A DNA stretch of 64,000 bases. Source: Adiantum capillus-veneris. Its lineage: Eukaryota; Streptophyta; Polypodiopsida; Polypodiales; Pteridaceae. Every line of letters begins with the position of its first letter. Positions within the stretch are counted from its first letter, which is position 1. A program made the translations under genes and the position numbers. Below are positions 11,625 through 21,049 of the stretch, one piece after another. The stretch spans positions 87,574,087-87,638,086 of the forward strand of contig CM043966.1 of the NCBI GenBank assembly GCA_014529385.2, given 5' to 3'. The notes under the pieces were generated by a model, which had not been told where the DNA came from, searched no databases, and saw nothing but the letters and a program-made list of their open reading frames with translations.

Positions 11625-11632
11625 GTTTATAT
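11625..11632 (+). promoter_or_regulatory. TATA-like box
   Basis: TTTATATG lies about 215 bp upstream of the exon 1 ATG in the right orientation. The assignment rests on position and composition only. Confidence 0.3.
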
Positions 11633-11843
11633 GCCCGCTTCCTGTGAAGACCCAGATCGTTCTCCTTTGACTACATAGCCCAGTTTGTGAAATGCAACTC
11701 GTAGTGGGCTCTGCTGTGCGTACGGCAATCTGCGTCTTTGAAGTGAACTGCAGCGAGCTATTTCTTGTAAGATGATGTTACGGCTTGCGCACAGCCATAT
11801 TCCTTTCTCTATATGTTGAGCTGCTTGGTTCACCACAGCCAAC

Positions 11844-12035
11844 ATGTCGCAGAAGCTGGCCTTTTTAATGGGAATATGCAGTTTGAAATTCTTTGTGGTT
11901 TCTGTCCTATCTGTGGCTTTCACATTGCTTTCAATCATGTCCCTGCTCGCCACTCCACTCACCTCCCACCCCCTCTCCATGTCGTGGCGCTTCTCTTCTC
12001 CCTCTTTCCTCAAAGGGCAGCAGTCGCAAAATCAG
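11844..12035 (+). CDS. glycosyltransferase exon 1 (membrane anchor)
   Basis: First coding exon of a nucleotide-diphospho-sugar transferase gene, 64 codons. The ATG at 11844 (AACATGTCG) opens a short N-terminus, followed by a hydrophobic segment at about residues 12-36 (LKFFVVSVLSVAFTLLSIMS) fitting the signal-anchor of a type II Golgi membrane protein. A Ser/Gln-rich stem follows. The exon ends ...AATCAG before GTACCA, a good donor, in phase 0, and exon 2 begins in phase 0. Intron 1 is 351 bp (12036-12386) with a (CA)n tract. The N-terminal anchor is not conserved enough to prove by itself; its position, phase and hydrophobicity support it. Confidence 0.65.
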
Positions 12036-12186
12036 GTACCATATCATGGTTGTTTTCTCAATGTTGTGCACGCATGCTGTGCCCATGTGTGTAGTTGCAA
12101 GATTTTAAGGGATTATAGATGTGTGCACAAGCAAATATACATGGATAATGCAAGAAGGTTTTGAACGTGTCTAGGTATGTATGCAC

Positions 12187-12188
<2 letters not shown>

Positions 12189-12218
<30 letters not shown>
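12189..12218. repeat. (AC)n microsatellite in intron 1
   Basis: A pure AC run of 30 bp. Confidence 0.95.
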
Positions 12219-12220
<2 letters not shown>

Positions 12221-12386
12221 ATGTAGCTGTATACATTCATGCATAAAGTCTGAAATGTATGCAGGTATGCTATTGTGCAGAAAATACCATGCATGTGGAA
12301 GTATAACATGATGATCATGTTAGTGTCTAGTTTGAAGAATTGGATTTGTTGTAGAAAATTCTCTTGTGCTGCAACTTTGAATGCAG

Positions 12387-12752
12387 AAAGGAGACACTTT
12401 GGACCTGCAACGAGTCCTTAGGCAAACTGCAATGCCAGACAAGACGGTCATCATAACTACTCTCAATCAAGCATGGGCAACAAGAAATACGATGATTGAT
12501 CTCTTCTTAGAGAGTTTCAGCTTGGGGATAAATACCACCAAATTTTTGAATCATCTTTTGATTGTTGCCTTGGACCAGCAGTCATATGATAGGTGCGTAG
12601 GCATTCATTCACACTGCTTTCAACTGAGGACAGTCGGGGTAGATTTTTCTGGGGAAAAGTCGTTCATGACCCCTGATTATCTCAATTTGATGTGGAGAAG
12701 AATTGACTTTTTGCGGCAAATCCTGGAGGAGGGTTACAGTTTTGTGTTCTCG
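12387..12752 (+). CDS. glycosyltransferase exon 2 (N-terminal half of catalytic domain)
   Basis: 122 codons in phase 0 at both ends, from the acceptor TTTGAATGCAG at 12376-12386 to a TCG/GTATGT donor at 12752. It carries the typical start of the plant nucleotide-diphospho-sugar transferase domain (PF03407, formerly DUF271, GT77-like): DKTVIITTLNQAWA, NTMIDLFLESF, HLLIVALDQQSY, RC..IH.HC, VDFSGEKSFMTPDYL and LMWRRIDFLRQILEEGYSFVF. Family members transfer a sugar from a nucleotide donor inside the Golgi; the acceptor cannot be told from sequence. The next piece expected in the family, the DxD-containing segment, is not adjacent; it begins 35.7 kb downstream at 48479. Confidence 0.88.
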
Positions 12753-13055
12753 GTATGTCCTGAAATCTTCCCTTAAGGGGAATTTGTGTTAAGTGAGGGT
12801 GTCTGCTTGTTTATATGAGTACCTATTCTTAAAATGGTGTTAGCCTAGATAATTTAGGTCTTGTTACTTCTTATATGACATCATGATTCAGATTTGCAGC
12901 TGGCTTTTAGGGCAATGTTTTGCAAGCTTAAGCATAGTGGTCCCTTTTATGAACTTTGGGGCGTGATTGGGACTAAGGAGACACGATTGAAGAAACAATC
13001 TGTCAAATTGCAGCAAAAAGTGGGTGCACAGGTTTACATGAGCAGTAAAATGAAT

Positions 13056-13163
<108 letters not shown>

Positions 13164-13165
13164 TG

Positions 13166-15006
13166 ATATATTAACGTCTTCAAAAGGCCAAAATGACCTA
13201 TGAGACCACCTGATACAAAGTGGTGAAACTGGTACAATGTCTGAATACAAAAGTACAAAGGTACTGAATGCAAAATAAAAATAAAAATGAGAAGTGTGTA
13301 GTGACAGTGAAAATGAAGTGTAGAGTAAGTTCTCAATGACACTCCGGATGTCGTGCTAGGATGTCCTTGATCCTCTGCTGAAGTCTCCGTCGATGGAGTG
13401 TGCTCCTGTGTCTCGGTTGTGGTCGCCTCGATCTCCCAAGCTCAATCGCCCTGTCAATGAGGGTGCCTTTGGTATGCACGCGGGCACAACTCTGCGCTGG
13501 TGGCTGCTCTCCTGGCTTTCCCGATCCAAAGAAATCTGTGATCGGTCTCTGTGACTGTTGTGTCCCATGTTTCCTCAACAGACTATCCCTATGCCGCTGT
13601 AGCTCAAGTAGATATAAGCCAAGGCATCTCTGATCCTCATACTTCATGACTCTATCTAGGGGTCCAAAGCCCTCCTTGAATAAGCAATGGAAGCGCCCTC
13701 GTATCTCATAATACACAGTGCAGTGGCATATGTAATGTAATTCGGTCTCTGGCTCTGTACCGCATAATTTACATATCCTGATCTTCGGTGGTATCCCTCT
13801 GAATATGCCGTCTCAATCTCCAAATGGTGTGAGGATGTGCGGATCTGACCTATAGCGCATCGCAAACTATGAGACAGATGAGTGTCCATGTAGCTCGGAC
13901 GAATCACAAACCCATCTCCCGAGAGTTGGAGAAGATGCTCCTTGTAGAAAGCCATCTTCGTGCCCGACTCCTGCACTGGCTCTACCCATGTCCTCCTGGT
14001 GTCCAACTGTATAAGATCCTGACGAATAAGTCTAGTGATCTCCGTCGGTGTGACTGGTAGTGAAGGTGCATCCAGGGAATACTGAAACGGAGGCAGTCTA
14101 TCTAGGTTGAAACCATGCCTCTGAAACCAAGAGGTCATCTGCGCATACCAACATGATGTGTCTCCCTGCGTCGCTAACTGTTTAGAAGACTCCAGAGCCA
14201 ATCTAGCGTATCTGCCTCCACGTGTATCCCATAGGCTGTGCAAAAAGGACACTGATCTGGTAATAGCCTCAATCTCTATAGGAGGGGCTGCTAGCTCCGC
14301 TCGAATAATCGCATGTGGTACGGAGGACTTGGCTCTAATCATCCGAGAGATCATAGATACCAAGGGCCTCTCCATGTTCCTCCACCTATCATGATCCACA
14401 GATGGTCCCCACACCTGTACCCCATAAAGCATAGCTGAAGTAACCAAAGTATCAAAAAGCCATAGCTTTGTTCGTGGTTCCTGAAACTGAACCTGCGAAC
14501 ACATCCTCTCTAGCCCTCCCAATGCTGCATGTGCTCTAGACAGTCTAGTCTCTGCTGCTCTCCTTAGAGCAAACCTCGGTCCCGAGAATACCACCCCAAG
14601 ATATGTATATGCATTTGTGTATTCCACAGTGTTCTGACCATATACGAGTGTAGGTGCCGATCTCCTGACCCACTGCGGAGTAGTGTTAAACACCATAACC
14701 TTGGTTTTACCAAGGTTCACAGACAATCTACTATCCTCCGCAAAGCTATGTAATGCATCCAATTGTCTCTGCATGCCCTCTGGTGACTCTGATATCAACA
14801 CAATATCATCAGCATAGAGTAACAAAGGGATCCATGTCCCTGCTAGCTGAGCACCTCTGTCGCCTTCTCTGTCAATGTAGTCAGAAACCTCATCTACATA
14901 CATACCAAATAGTGTAGGGGACAGAGGACACCCCTGCTTCACACCAATAGTGGAATGCACAATGTCAGAAATCCCCTTAGGAGTGCGTACGTGGCCAATC
15001 ACTGAG
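13166..15006 (-). pseudogene. LINE 3' half: reverse transcriptase palm to C-terminus
   Basis: The frame 15002-13656 (448 codons) carries non-LTR reverse transcriptase motifs: TIGVKQGCPLSPTLFGMYVD, then LLLYADDIVLIS with the catalytic YADD, LSVNLGKTKVM, and YLGVVFS. Two frameshifts near 13790-13830 move the C-terminus to another frame, where a CX2C...HX3-4C cluster (ICKLCGT...LHYICHC) and YYEIRGRF appear, as in plant L1-type elements. The end is at the stop near 13333, with about 170 bp of 3' sequence. The 5' side ends abruptly at LYGSVIGHV against a (GA)n tract, so the fingers region and endonuclease are missing. They may be the fragment at 44560-46290. Confidence 0.9.
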
Positions 15007-15008
15007 CC

Positions 15009-15010
<2 letters not shown>

Positions 15011-15091
<81 letters not shown>
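15011..15091. repeat. (AG)n microsatellite
   Basis: An AG run of about 81 bp exactly at the truncated 5' edge of the LINE 3' half. Confidence 0.97.
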
Positions 15092-15094
<3 letters not shown>

Positions 15095-16591
15095 TAGCTG
15101 TCTTCAGTCATCTTTGTTGCTCACCCTTTGCTTTGCTTGCTTTTGATGCGGATTGTGTGGCTCCTCTTGCGGTGGTGCTTATTAGTGGCTACCTGGTGGT
15201 TGCACTGCGGTCTCCTCGAATCCCTAACGGCACTTGTGGTGCTTTTTAGTGGCTACCTAATGGTTGATTTGCGGTCTCCTCGTTTTTTTCATTGCATTTC
15301 ATTGGTGGTTCATCTTGGATGGGCACCTTCCATACTAGCATGTTTGGTCCTCCTCTCTAGCCTCCTCTCTCCCATCCTCCGTTCTCTTGTGCAATGGTTG
15401 CGGCTTTTATGCTGTCTAGGGCTTCTCAGTTACGCCCATACCTTCTTTTTGCCGTTTCTTGTGTGGATGCATGGCGTGTACCTTCTTTGGTTTGTACTCC
15501 TCAGCCATTGCAGTTTTTGTGGGGTTTTCAGAGATTGTCAGGGTAGACAGAGTCTATATTGGCCCTTGGGTAGCCTCTCACGGGGGGACGATCACAATCT
15601 GGCATGGGATAGTGCTATTTGACCATGAATTGGCTTGTTTGCAGTTGAGGTTCCATTTATACTCGGGGCCTAGACGAGGATCACACATTCTTGATTCGGT
15701 GTTGCAAGATGCCTCATTGTGCCAGACTTTGTGGGAGATTTGGTCACATATCAGTCCCTCTTCTGTGGATCCAACTCTTAGCCAATTTGAACATGTATTC
15801 GAGATGAGATGATGTGAGCTTTTTTGCAATGAGAGGGAGTTATAGGACATATTGGGATGTATTCGTAGCCGTCTTGAGGATTTTTCAAGTGATGCTTTTT
15901 TGGGTGAGCATGAGGTTGACACTAGGGAGACTAATCATATACAATTGGAGAAATATGAATTCTCTTATGACGCTTTGTATCGACATTTTTGAACAGGGAT
16001 GTTTTGTGAAATGAGTGATGAGATCTGTCCAAGAAGTTGACTGCTGACAATTAAGCCAAATCCAAGGAATCTAACTACAACAAAGGCAAAGAAAAGCTCT
16101 AAGGAGAAGGAATTGCAAAGGTTGCTTATATCATTTGTCTCCTCCCCTCTTCTCCCTCTTATTCTTAGTGAGACTTTCTTGTTATTGCACGACCCATTCT
16201 ACAAGGGCTTGAGGCCGTGGCCAAGAGTGTGGATTGGTGATAGAGTGTCACGTGCGCACTGCAATTACGCCACGTGGACAAGCTTCTGCTATAGTCTAGC
16301 ATCAGTCATAGTTTAGCTTAGGACCTAGCATGGCACTTTGTGAGCCTCTAGCAGGATGTGCATGCCCATGCAATGCCCATGCAGGTCATAGTTACATAAC
16401 CCTCTCTTGCACAATACACCTAGTTCAGCATATAGGCAAGTACTAGCATGTGAACCGTCTCTTAAGTCATTCTAATAATAAGTGGCACTTTAGCTTCATA
16501 TTTTCATCAGAATGGTGGGGGCTCTATTAGGACTGCTCGACCCAGTTTAGAGCCCGTGAGGGTGGACGAGGCAACATCACCCCAAGTGTAT
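15092..16591 (+). pseudogene. possible decayed LINE endonuclease remnant and non-coding DNA
   Basis: A plus-strand frame at 15459-15812 has FDHELACLQLRFH followed by ILDSVLQDASLCQTLWEIW. This resembles the end of plant LINE endonucleases, where a DH pair is followed by a strand and a helix ending in W. The catalytic residues upstream are not clear, so it is tentative. 15171-15310 has a 64 bp tandem duplication (TTAGTGGCTACCT...GCGGTCTCCTCG). 16020-16590 has no recognisable feature. Confidence 0.3.
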
Positions 16592-17052
16592 TGTCACGTT
16601 GTGGAAAGAGCTGGCATTAGTCGAAGAACCCGAAACCAAACCTGCTATGCCATGGGGCAGTCCCGCAAACAGTGACGCTGTGAGAGTGTGCGTGTGCGGA
16701 AGCGTGAGGAGAGAGAGAGAGACAGTAGACCACAAACGCAAGATATGGTGAAGAGGGGGCGATCAACCCCCCATGACTACCATGAGCAAAAGACCCAATA
16801 CACAATGACCATATGATGGAAGTGGGTACCCCCTTGGCCCCATAAATAGGTGCCCAAGGGGAGGTAGGGCAAGGCGTGGAAAAATCCCCCACGACCCAAC
16901 AAGAAATAAATGAAATATGAGGGCGCTCGGACAAGGTGGACGGCCGGACAATGCAGTCTGAATGCATGCAAAGGGTGGCCAACCCGGAGGCACACTAGTC
17001 GTACATGCATGCTCTAGACCTGTGAAGCAGCAGAGTGGTGTAAGTCTTAACA
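16592..17052 (-). repeat. LTR-like repeat, copy 1 (family also at 41319-41685)
   Basis: The block 16715-17052 is clearly related to 41319-41685 (shared phrases CCCATGACTACCATGAGCA, CCCCTTGGCCCCATAAATAG, GAAGCAGCAGAGTGGTGTAA). On the minus strand it would begin TGTTAAGACTTACACC, directly preceded by GAGAGGGGG (17053-17062), which looks like a polypurine tract, so I read it as the 3' LTR of a minus-strand element. CATAAATAG could be a TATA-type core if it is instead oriented forward. The outer limit at 16592 is a guess from a TGTCACGTT word. Confidence 0.4.
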
Positions 17053-17197
17053 CCCCCTCTCAACATCTAATGCTGAACAAACCGCATGAAGCAGAAGATG
17101 TGAGGCAAATGATGAAGATGTTTGCTGCGATGTCCACTGAAGGATACTCCATGAGTATAGAAGTAGTCTTGGGTGTCACGGTCCAAGTTTGTTACAG

Positions 17198-17209
17198 TGG
17201 TATCAGAGC
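17198..17209 (+). other. primer-binding site, initiator-Met type (gypsy A)
   Basis: TGGTATCAGAGC follows ...TTTGTTACA and one G. This is the standard initiator-Met PBS of plant LTR elements. It marks the start of the gypsy A internal region; the LTR to its left is missing or unrecognisable. Confidence 0.75.
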
Positions 17210-17260
17210 GCCACCAATTTCTCTTCTACCGGGAAATCCAATCCTTTTCTCGCGACATCT

Positions 17261-18900
17261 ATGGATTGCAACAAGAATCAGCCGACTTCTTCTGCATCTG
17301 CTAATGCGAGAGGAGATCACGAAGAAGATTTTAATGATTTAACAAAGTAAGAGTACGGGCCACCTTGGCCTACTCAGTACGAACTTCAAGTGATGGAACG
17401 TTGACAGCAGGTTGACGAGTGCACAAAGCAGATTATTAAATTTGCGAAGGATCCGCAATTCGCAAAATTTTTGTCACAACAATCCATCGCAGAAGCGCAC
17501 ACCCAGTGGCAGAAAGCCATAGAACCACTTATCAAACCGGCAATCAAGAAACCTCCTTCTCCGAGGATGTTTGCAGAGCAAGAATTACAAGAGGTGGTTC
17601 AGGCACAAATCAGTCGGCTTTTGGACGTGACGCAAACAACCAATCCTAAAAGCAAGAGAAGAAGGGGATTGACTTCGCGGGTTATTTGGGTCGTCAATCT
17701 TCTTTTGCATCGGCCAGAACGCAGAAGAAGCGCGTACAATTTGAAGGACTACCAAGTTCTTCTTCTTCTTCTGATAGTTCTTCTAGCTCTTCTTTTGCAT
17801 CGGCCAGAACGCAGAAGAAGCGCGTACAATTTGAAGGGCTACCGAGCAAGGAGGACAGAAAAGGCAAAAAGCGAAGCAAAAAGCAAAGCAAAAAGCAAAG
17901 CTTCGGAAAGGGCAAGAAAAAGGCAAAGAAACCCAGATCTCGCCCAGTTTTCGACAGTTCTACAGAGGAGTCATCCTTTGACAGTTCGGACTTCGATGAC
18001 CACATGTTTTATGCAAAGAAGAAGTATTTTTATAGAGCCAACCAATATGACTTCCTTGAAGACAAAAAGCAAGAAATTAAAAGAATTCAAAGAAGGTGGA
18101 CAGTCGATTAAATTTGAATCCTTTTCTGGGTTTCGAGATGCTCCGAGGGCTTTGGCCTTCATTTAGCAGTTTGATATAGCCTTCTCCGGAGGGTATTACT
18201 CAGAGCACTCGAAGATTAAGAGGGATACATCTTTCTTCAAAGGAAATGCTCGAATATGGTGGTCCACTCTTCTTCTGAGGAAGGAAGCTCCAACTAAATG
18301 GTTGAAATTCAAAAAGCTCTTTGTTTCTTCTTGGCTGACTCGGGAGTACGAACGAGATATACAAACCGCTTGGAATGATCTCCGGATGACCAAGGGAGAT
18401 TCTTTGGACGCTTATTGCGAGAGATTTTGAAACTCTTTTCTACCAACCTCTTTATTTAAGGAGGTCTCTTTTAAGGAACAAATTGAGCAGTTTTTGCTGC
18501 GGAGTCCCTACAGAGATCCGAGACTATTGCTTGGAATAAAAGTCGAATTCTATTCAAGAATTGATAAGTCATGCGAAACGGGGTTTTGCGATACATTCGG
18601 GAAATTTGACTTACTCCACTGATGAGATCTTGACTCAGAGAACCCAACAAACCTCTCACAATGAAAGTAGAAAGATAGAGTTTCAAAGAAAAGAAAGACA
18701 AGGATACACGACCCCGGCTCACTCTTCGAGAGAGGGCCAATTACATCAAAGAAGGGAAGTGTTTTGGATGCGAGGAACATGGGCACGTCTCCGCAAAGAG
18801 CCCCAAAAAGGCACAACAAGAACAACATGAAGACGGGCCAGAGAGATCGAGAGCAACAGAGGAACGTGGCAAAAAAGGCAAGATGAAAGCAAGACTGGTT
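17261..18900 (+). pseudogene. gypsy A gag (decayed chromovirus)
   Basis: Gag begins at the ATG at 17261 and is broken by stops at about 17348 and 17402 and by frameshifts. A Ser/Lys-rich section contains an in-frame duplicated unit (SSFASARTQKKRVQFEGLPS, 17698-17753 and 17788-17843, offset 90 bp). The capsid region reads IKFESFSGFRDAPRAL, ARIWWSTLLL, WLKFKKLFVSSWL and EQIEQFLL, matching gypsy B's capsid pattern. The knuckle at about 18756-18800 reads CFGCEEHGHVSAKS, with the final Cys lost. It shares its architecture with gypsy B but is clearly older. Confidence 0.8.
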
Positions 18901-18930
18901 CCAGATTACAGGGTATTGACCCAAGCATGA

Positions 18931-19466
18931 TTGATGAAAGTACAGAACTTTTGCCGAGCTTGGGGCAAAGTGAAGGATCAAGAAGCTCTGATTATCTTCA
19001 ATGGAGGAGCCAAGGCCAACTTCATTTCACCTGAAGTGGCGGCGCAACTCGAAATTACACCCGATCGGATGGGACCACCAGTAGAGGCAATTCTAGCGGC
19101 GCCCGGACGGGACATAGCCATTACATTTGTCATTGGCAAACTTCGATTGCATTGTCCGAGTTGCCACCATCTCGTCATGAGGATCACACTATTGATCTGA
19201 TACCTGGAAGCACACCACCGAACCGGCCACCTTATCGTGTTAGCCGAGCCTAGAATGAAGAGATTATGAATCAAGTGAAAGAACTTTTGGAAAAGGGTCT
19301 TATCTAGCCGAGCACTTCACCCTACTGCTCTCCGGTGTTGTTGGTTTTAAAGAAAGACGGATCTTGGAGAATGTGCATTGATTACAGAGCTCTCAATAAA
19401 ATTACCATCAAGAATAGATTTCTGATTCCACGGATCGATGATATTGTTGACCGACTTCAGGGATCC
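18931..19466 (+). pseudogene. gypsy A protease and start of reverse transcriptase
   Basis: The protease part (18931-19165) reads CRAWGKVKDQEALI then NGGAKANFISPEVA; the catalytic Asp of DPGA is replaced by Asn. A deletion joins the middle of the protease to the reverse transcriptase linker (HTIDLIPGSTPPNRPPYRVS). Two TAG stops follow, then [20 protein letters not shown] and [12 protein letters not shown]. The reading is cut at 19466 by the LTR of gypsy B and resumes in the same frame after 27912. Confidence 0.85.
19462..19466 (+). other. target-site duplication GATCC (left copy of gypsy B)
   Basis: GATCC directly precedes the 5' LTR and is repeated at 27908-27912 after the 3' LTR. Removing the element and one copy restores a continuous frame in the host reverse transcriptase. 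Confidence 0.95.
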
Positions 19467-20951
19467 TGTCACGAGGACGTGGCAATTATTAACCATGTCA
19501 CAGAGATGTGGCAACTGCTAACCTTGGTTGTTGGTTTCTTTCCAATGGGGTTTATTTTATTTGTTTAAGACCCTCTTTTTGAAGTAGCAAACGGTCGGAC
19601 ATTGTATGGCCAATGTGAACGGTAGATTCACCCGCAGACGGGAAGTGGTCGGCACTGGAATTCGTATGGTAAGAGGATGTCTAGGCTCAGAGCAAGATCA
19701 TATAGGTCCCCCCGTCGCACTTAGCAAGTTGGTGGATACTAGGAAGTGAACTCAATTAAGGCGTAAAGTCAAGGTGGGACTACCAACAAAAAGTATCCAA
19801 CAGTTGGGCCACATTGCACTTTTGGATGCGGTCCCAATGAGGATAGATGGTCAGAAGACCAGTGGGAGCCCAACGGAAGCATCTCCTAAAATTTAGGGAA
19901 CTGCTATTTTGGGCCGTGAAATGTGTTCGCGACATTACCTCCGGTATGACTAGGGGAACACTTTATAACTCTGCCGTGAAGTCAACTGACGCGTCGGTTG
20001 GGATATTTTTAAGCGGCGAACCCGAAACGGGAAAATGCTTGAAAATGCGCCAAGTGTCACATTTTGGTGAACTTTCCTCTTGCAGAAAAATGGGCGCTGA
20101 TTTTTATGCTGGGAGAGGCCTCATTTGCAACCTGTCACAGGTTAAGAGCTATGGAGTGCTTTCTTTCCCTCTCATGTACAGTGTGGTGCTAGGAGTGATG
20201 CCCTGCACACTACACACTGCTCTCTCTCTCCCCTACGTGCAGTTATGTGATGCCCCACAAGAGGGCTGTGGGGCTACTCATTTGACTGATGTACAGTTGT
20301 GTGGGTTCATGCTTTTGTGCTGAGGCAAGAGCCTCCTTGAGCAGGAACAGGGGTAGCTAACTGCTGCTCCAAAGCAGGCACTGGTGAGGGTCATAACCTC
20401 ACCGTACAGGTGCAAAATCAGCGCTGTGTATGCGCTGTAAATTCACTGTTTTTCAGCCATACGGACGCCAGGATCATTGGGAATCGTGCCCCACTGGCAA
20501 AGGACAGTTAGGGGACTGTTTGGGGCTGAAAACAGGGCAAAAACCAGTAAATACAGCGTGCTGAATTTACTGTTTTTGGACAGGAATCAGAGGGTATACG
20601 ACAGTGCAAGCGAGTTCCAGCAGGGGAATTGGTTTCGCGCAAGTTTTGGGGCTGTTATGTTGCCGAAATTTGGCCAAATCAAATGGTATCTAGGTGGATA
20701 CACGTGAAGGATTCCCAGGACCTTACCTTGTAATTTACCCTCCTAAAGAATAAAGAAATACCGAAAGGGGCGCCAATTTTGGGGCTTACAGGTTGTCGGC
20801 GTCTGCTCGGAGCATTCTAGCTTCCGAGCTGTGTGTGTGATTAAGTGTTAATTCCCATAGCAGGTTCTCTTTGCAAAGTGCTCTGTGTGTGTGTATAAAG
20901 TAAAGAATTTCGGGTGAAAGCCAACGCCTACCGCCCTACGGGCAGGTTACA
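19467..20951 (+). repeat. gypsy B 5' LTR
   Basis: It begins TGTCACGAGGACGTGGCA and ends GGGCAGGTTACA. Near its 3' end TATAAAGTAAAG (about 20893) could serve as a TATA element. The start carries two related TGTCAC(G)AG..GTGGCA units, with an ACGT core in GACGTGGCA as in plant bZIP sites. It contains no gene; short frames within it also occur in the 3' LTR. Confidence 0.95.
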
Positions 20952-20969
20952 TGGTTCCGTTGCCGGGAC
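20952..20969 (+). other. primer-binding site of gypsy B, tRNA-Glu type
   Basis: TGGTTCCGTTGCCGGGAC directly follows the LTR. It is the reverse complement of the 3' end of plant tRNA-Glu including CCA (…CCCGGCAACGGAACCA, from memory). Its relatives in this window use the initiator-Met PBS. Confidence 0.75.
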
Positions 20970-21049
20970 ATCAATCACTTTTTCCTCAAAGAGTGAGCCT
21001 GGATTGTTCAGGGTAAAGACACACAGTGCAAGAACACGGGGATTACACT

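Noticed and set aside
15128-15622. Possible 164-residue membrane protein (Leu/Trp/Cys-rich)
   Set aside because: The frame lies partly over a 64 bp tandem duplication, is low in complexity, and has no recognised motif. It sits next to a likely LINE remnant in another frame.
19847-20323. A 158-residue frame in the 5' LTR of gypsy B
   Set aside because: It lies wholly within the LTR, is truncated in the 3' LTR by the 8 bp indel, and has no motif. The same applies to 20477-20707 and 27433-27663.
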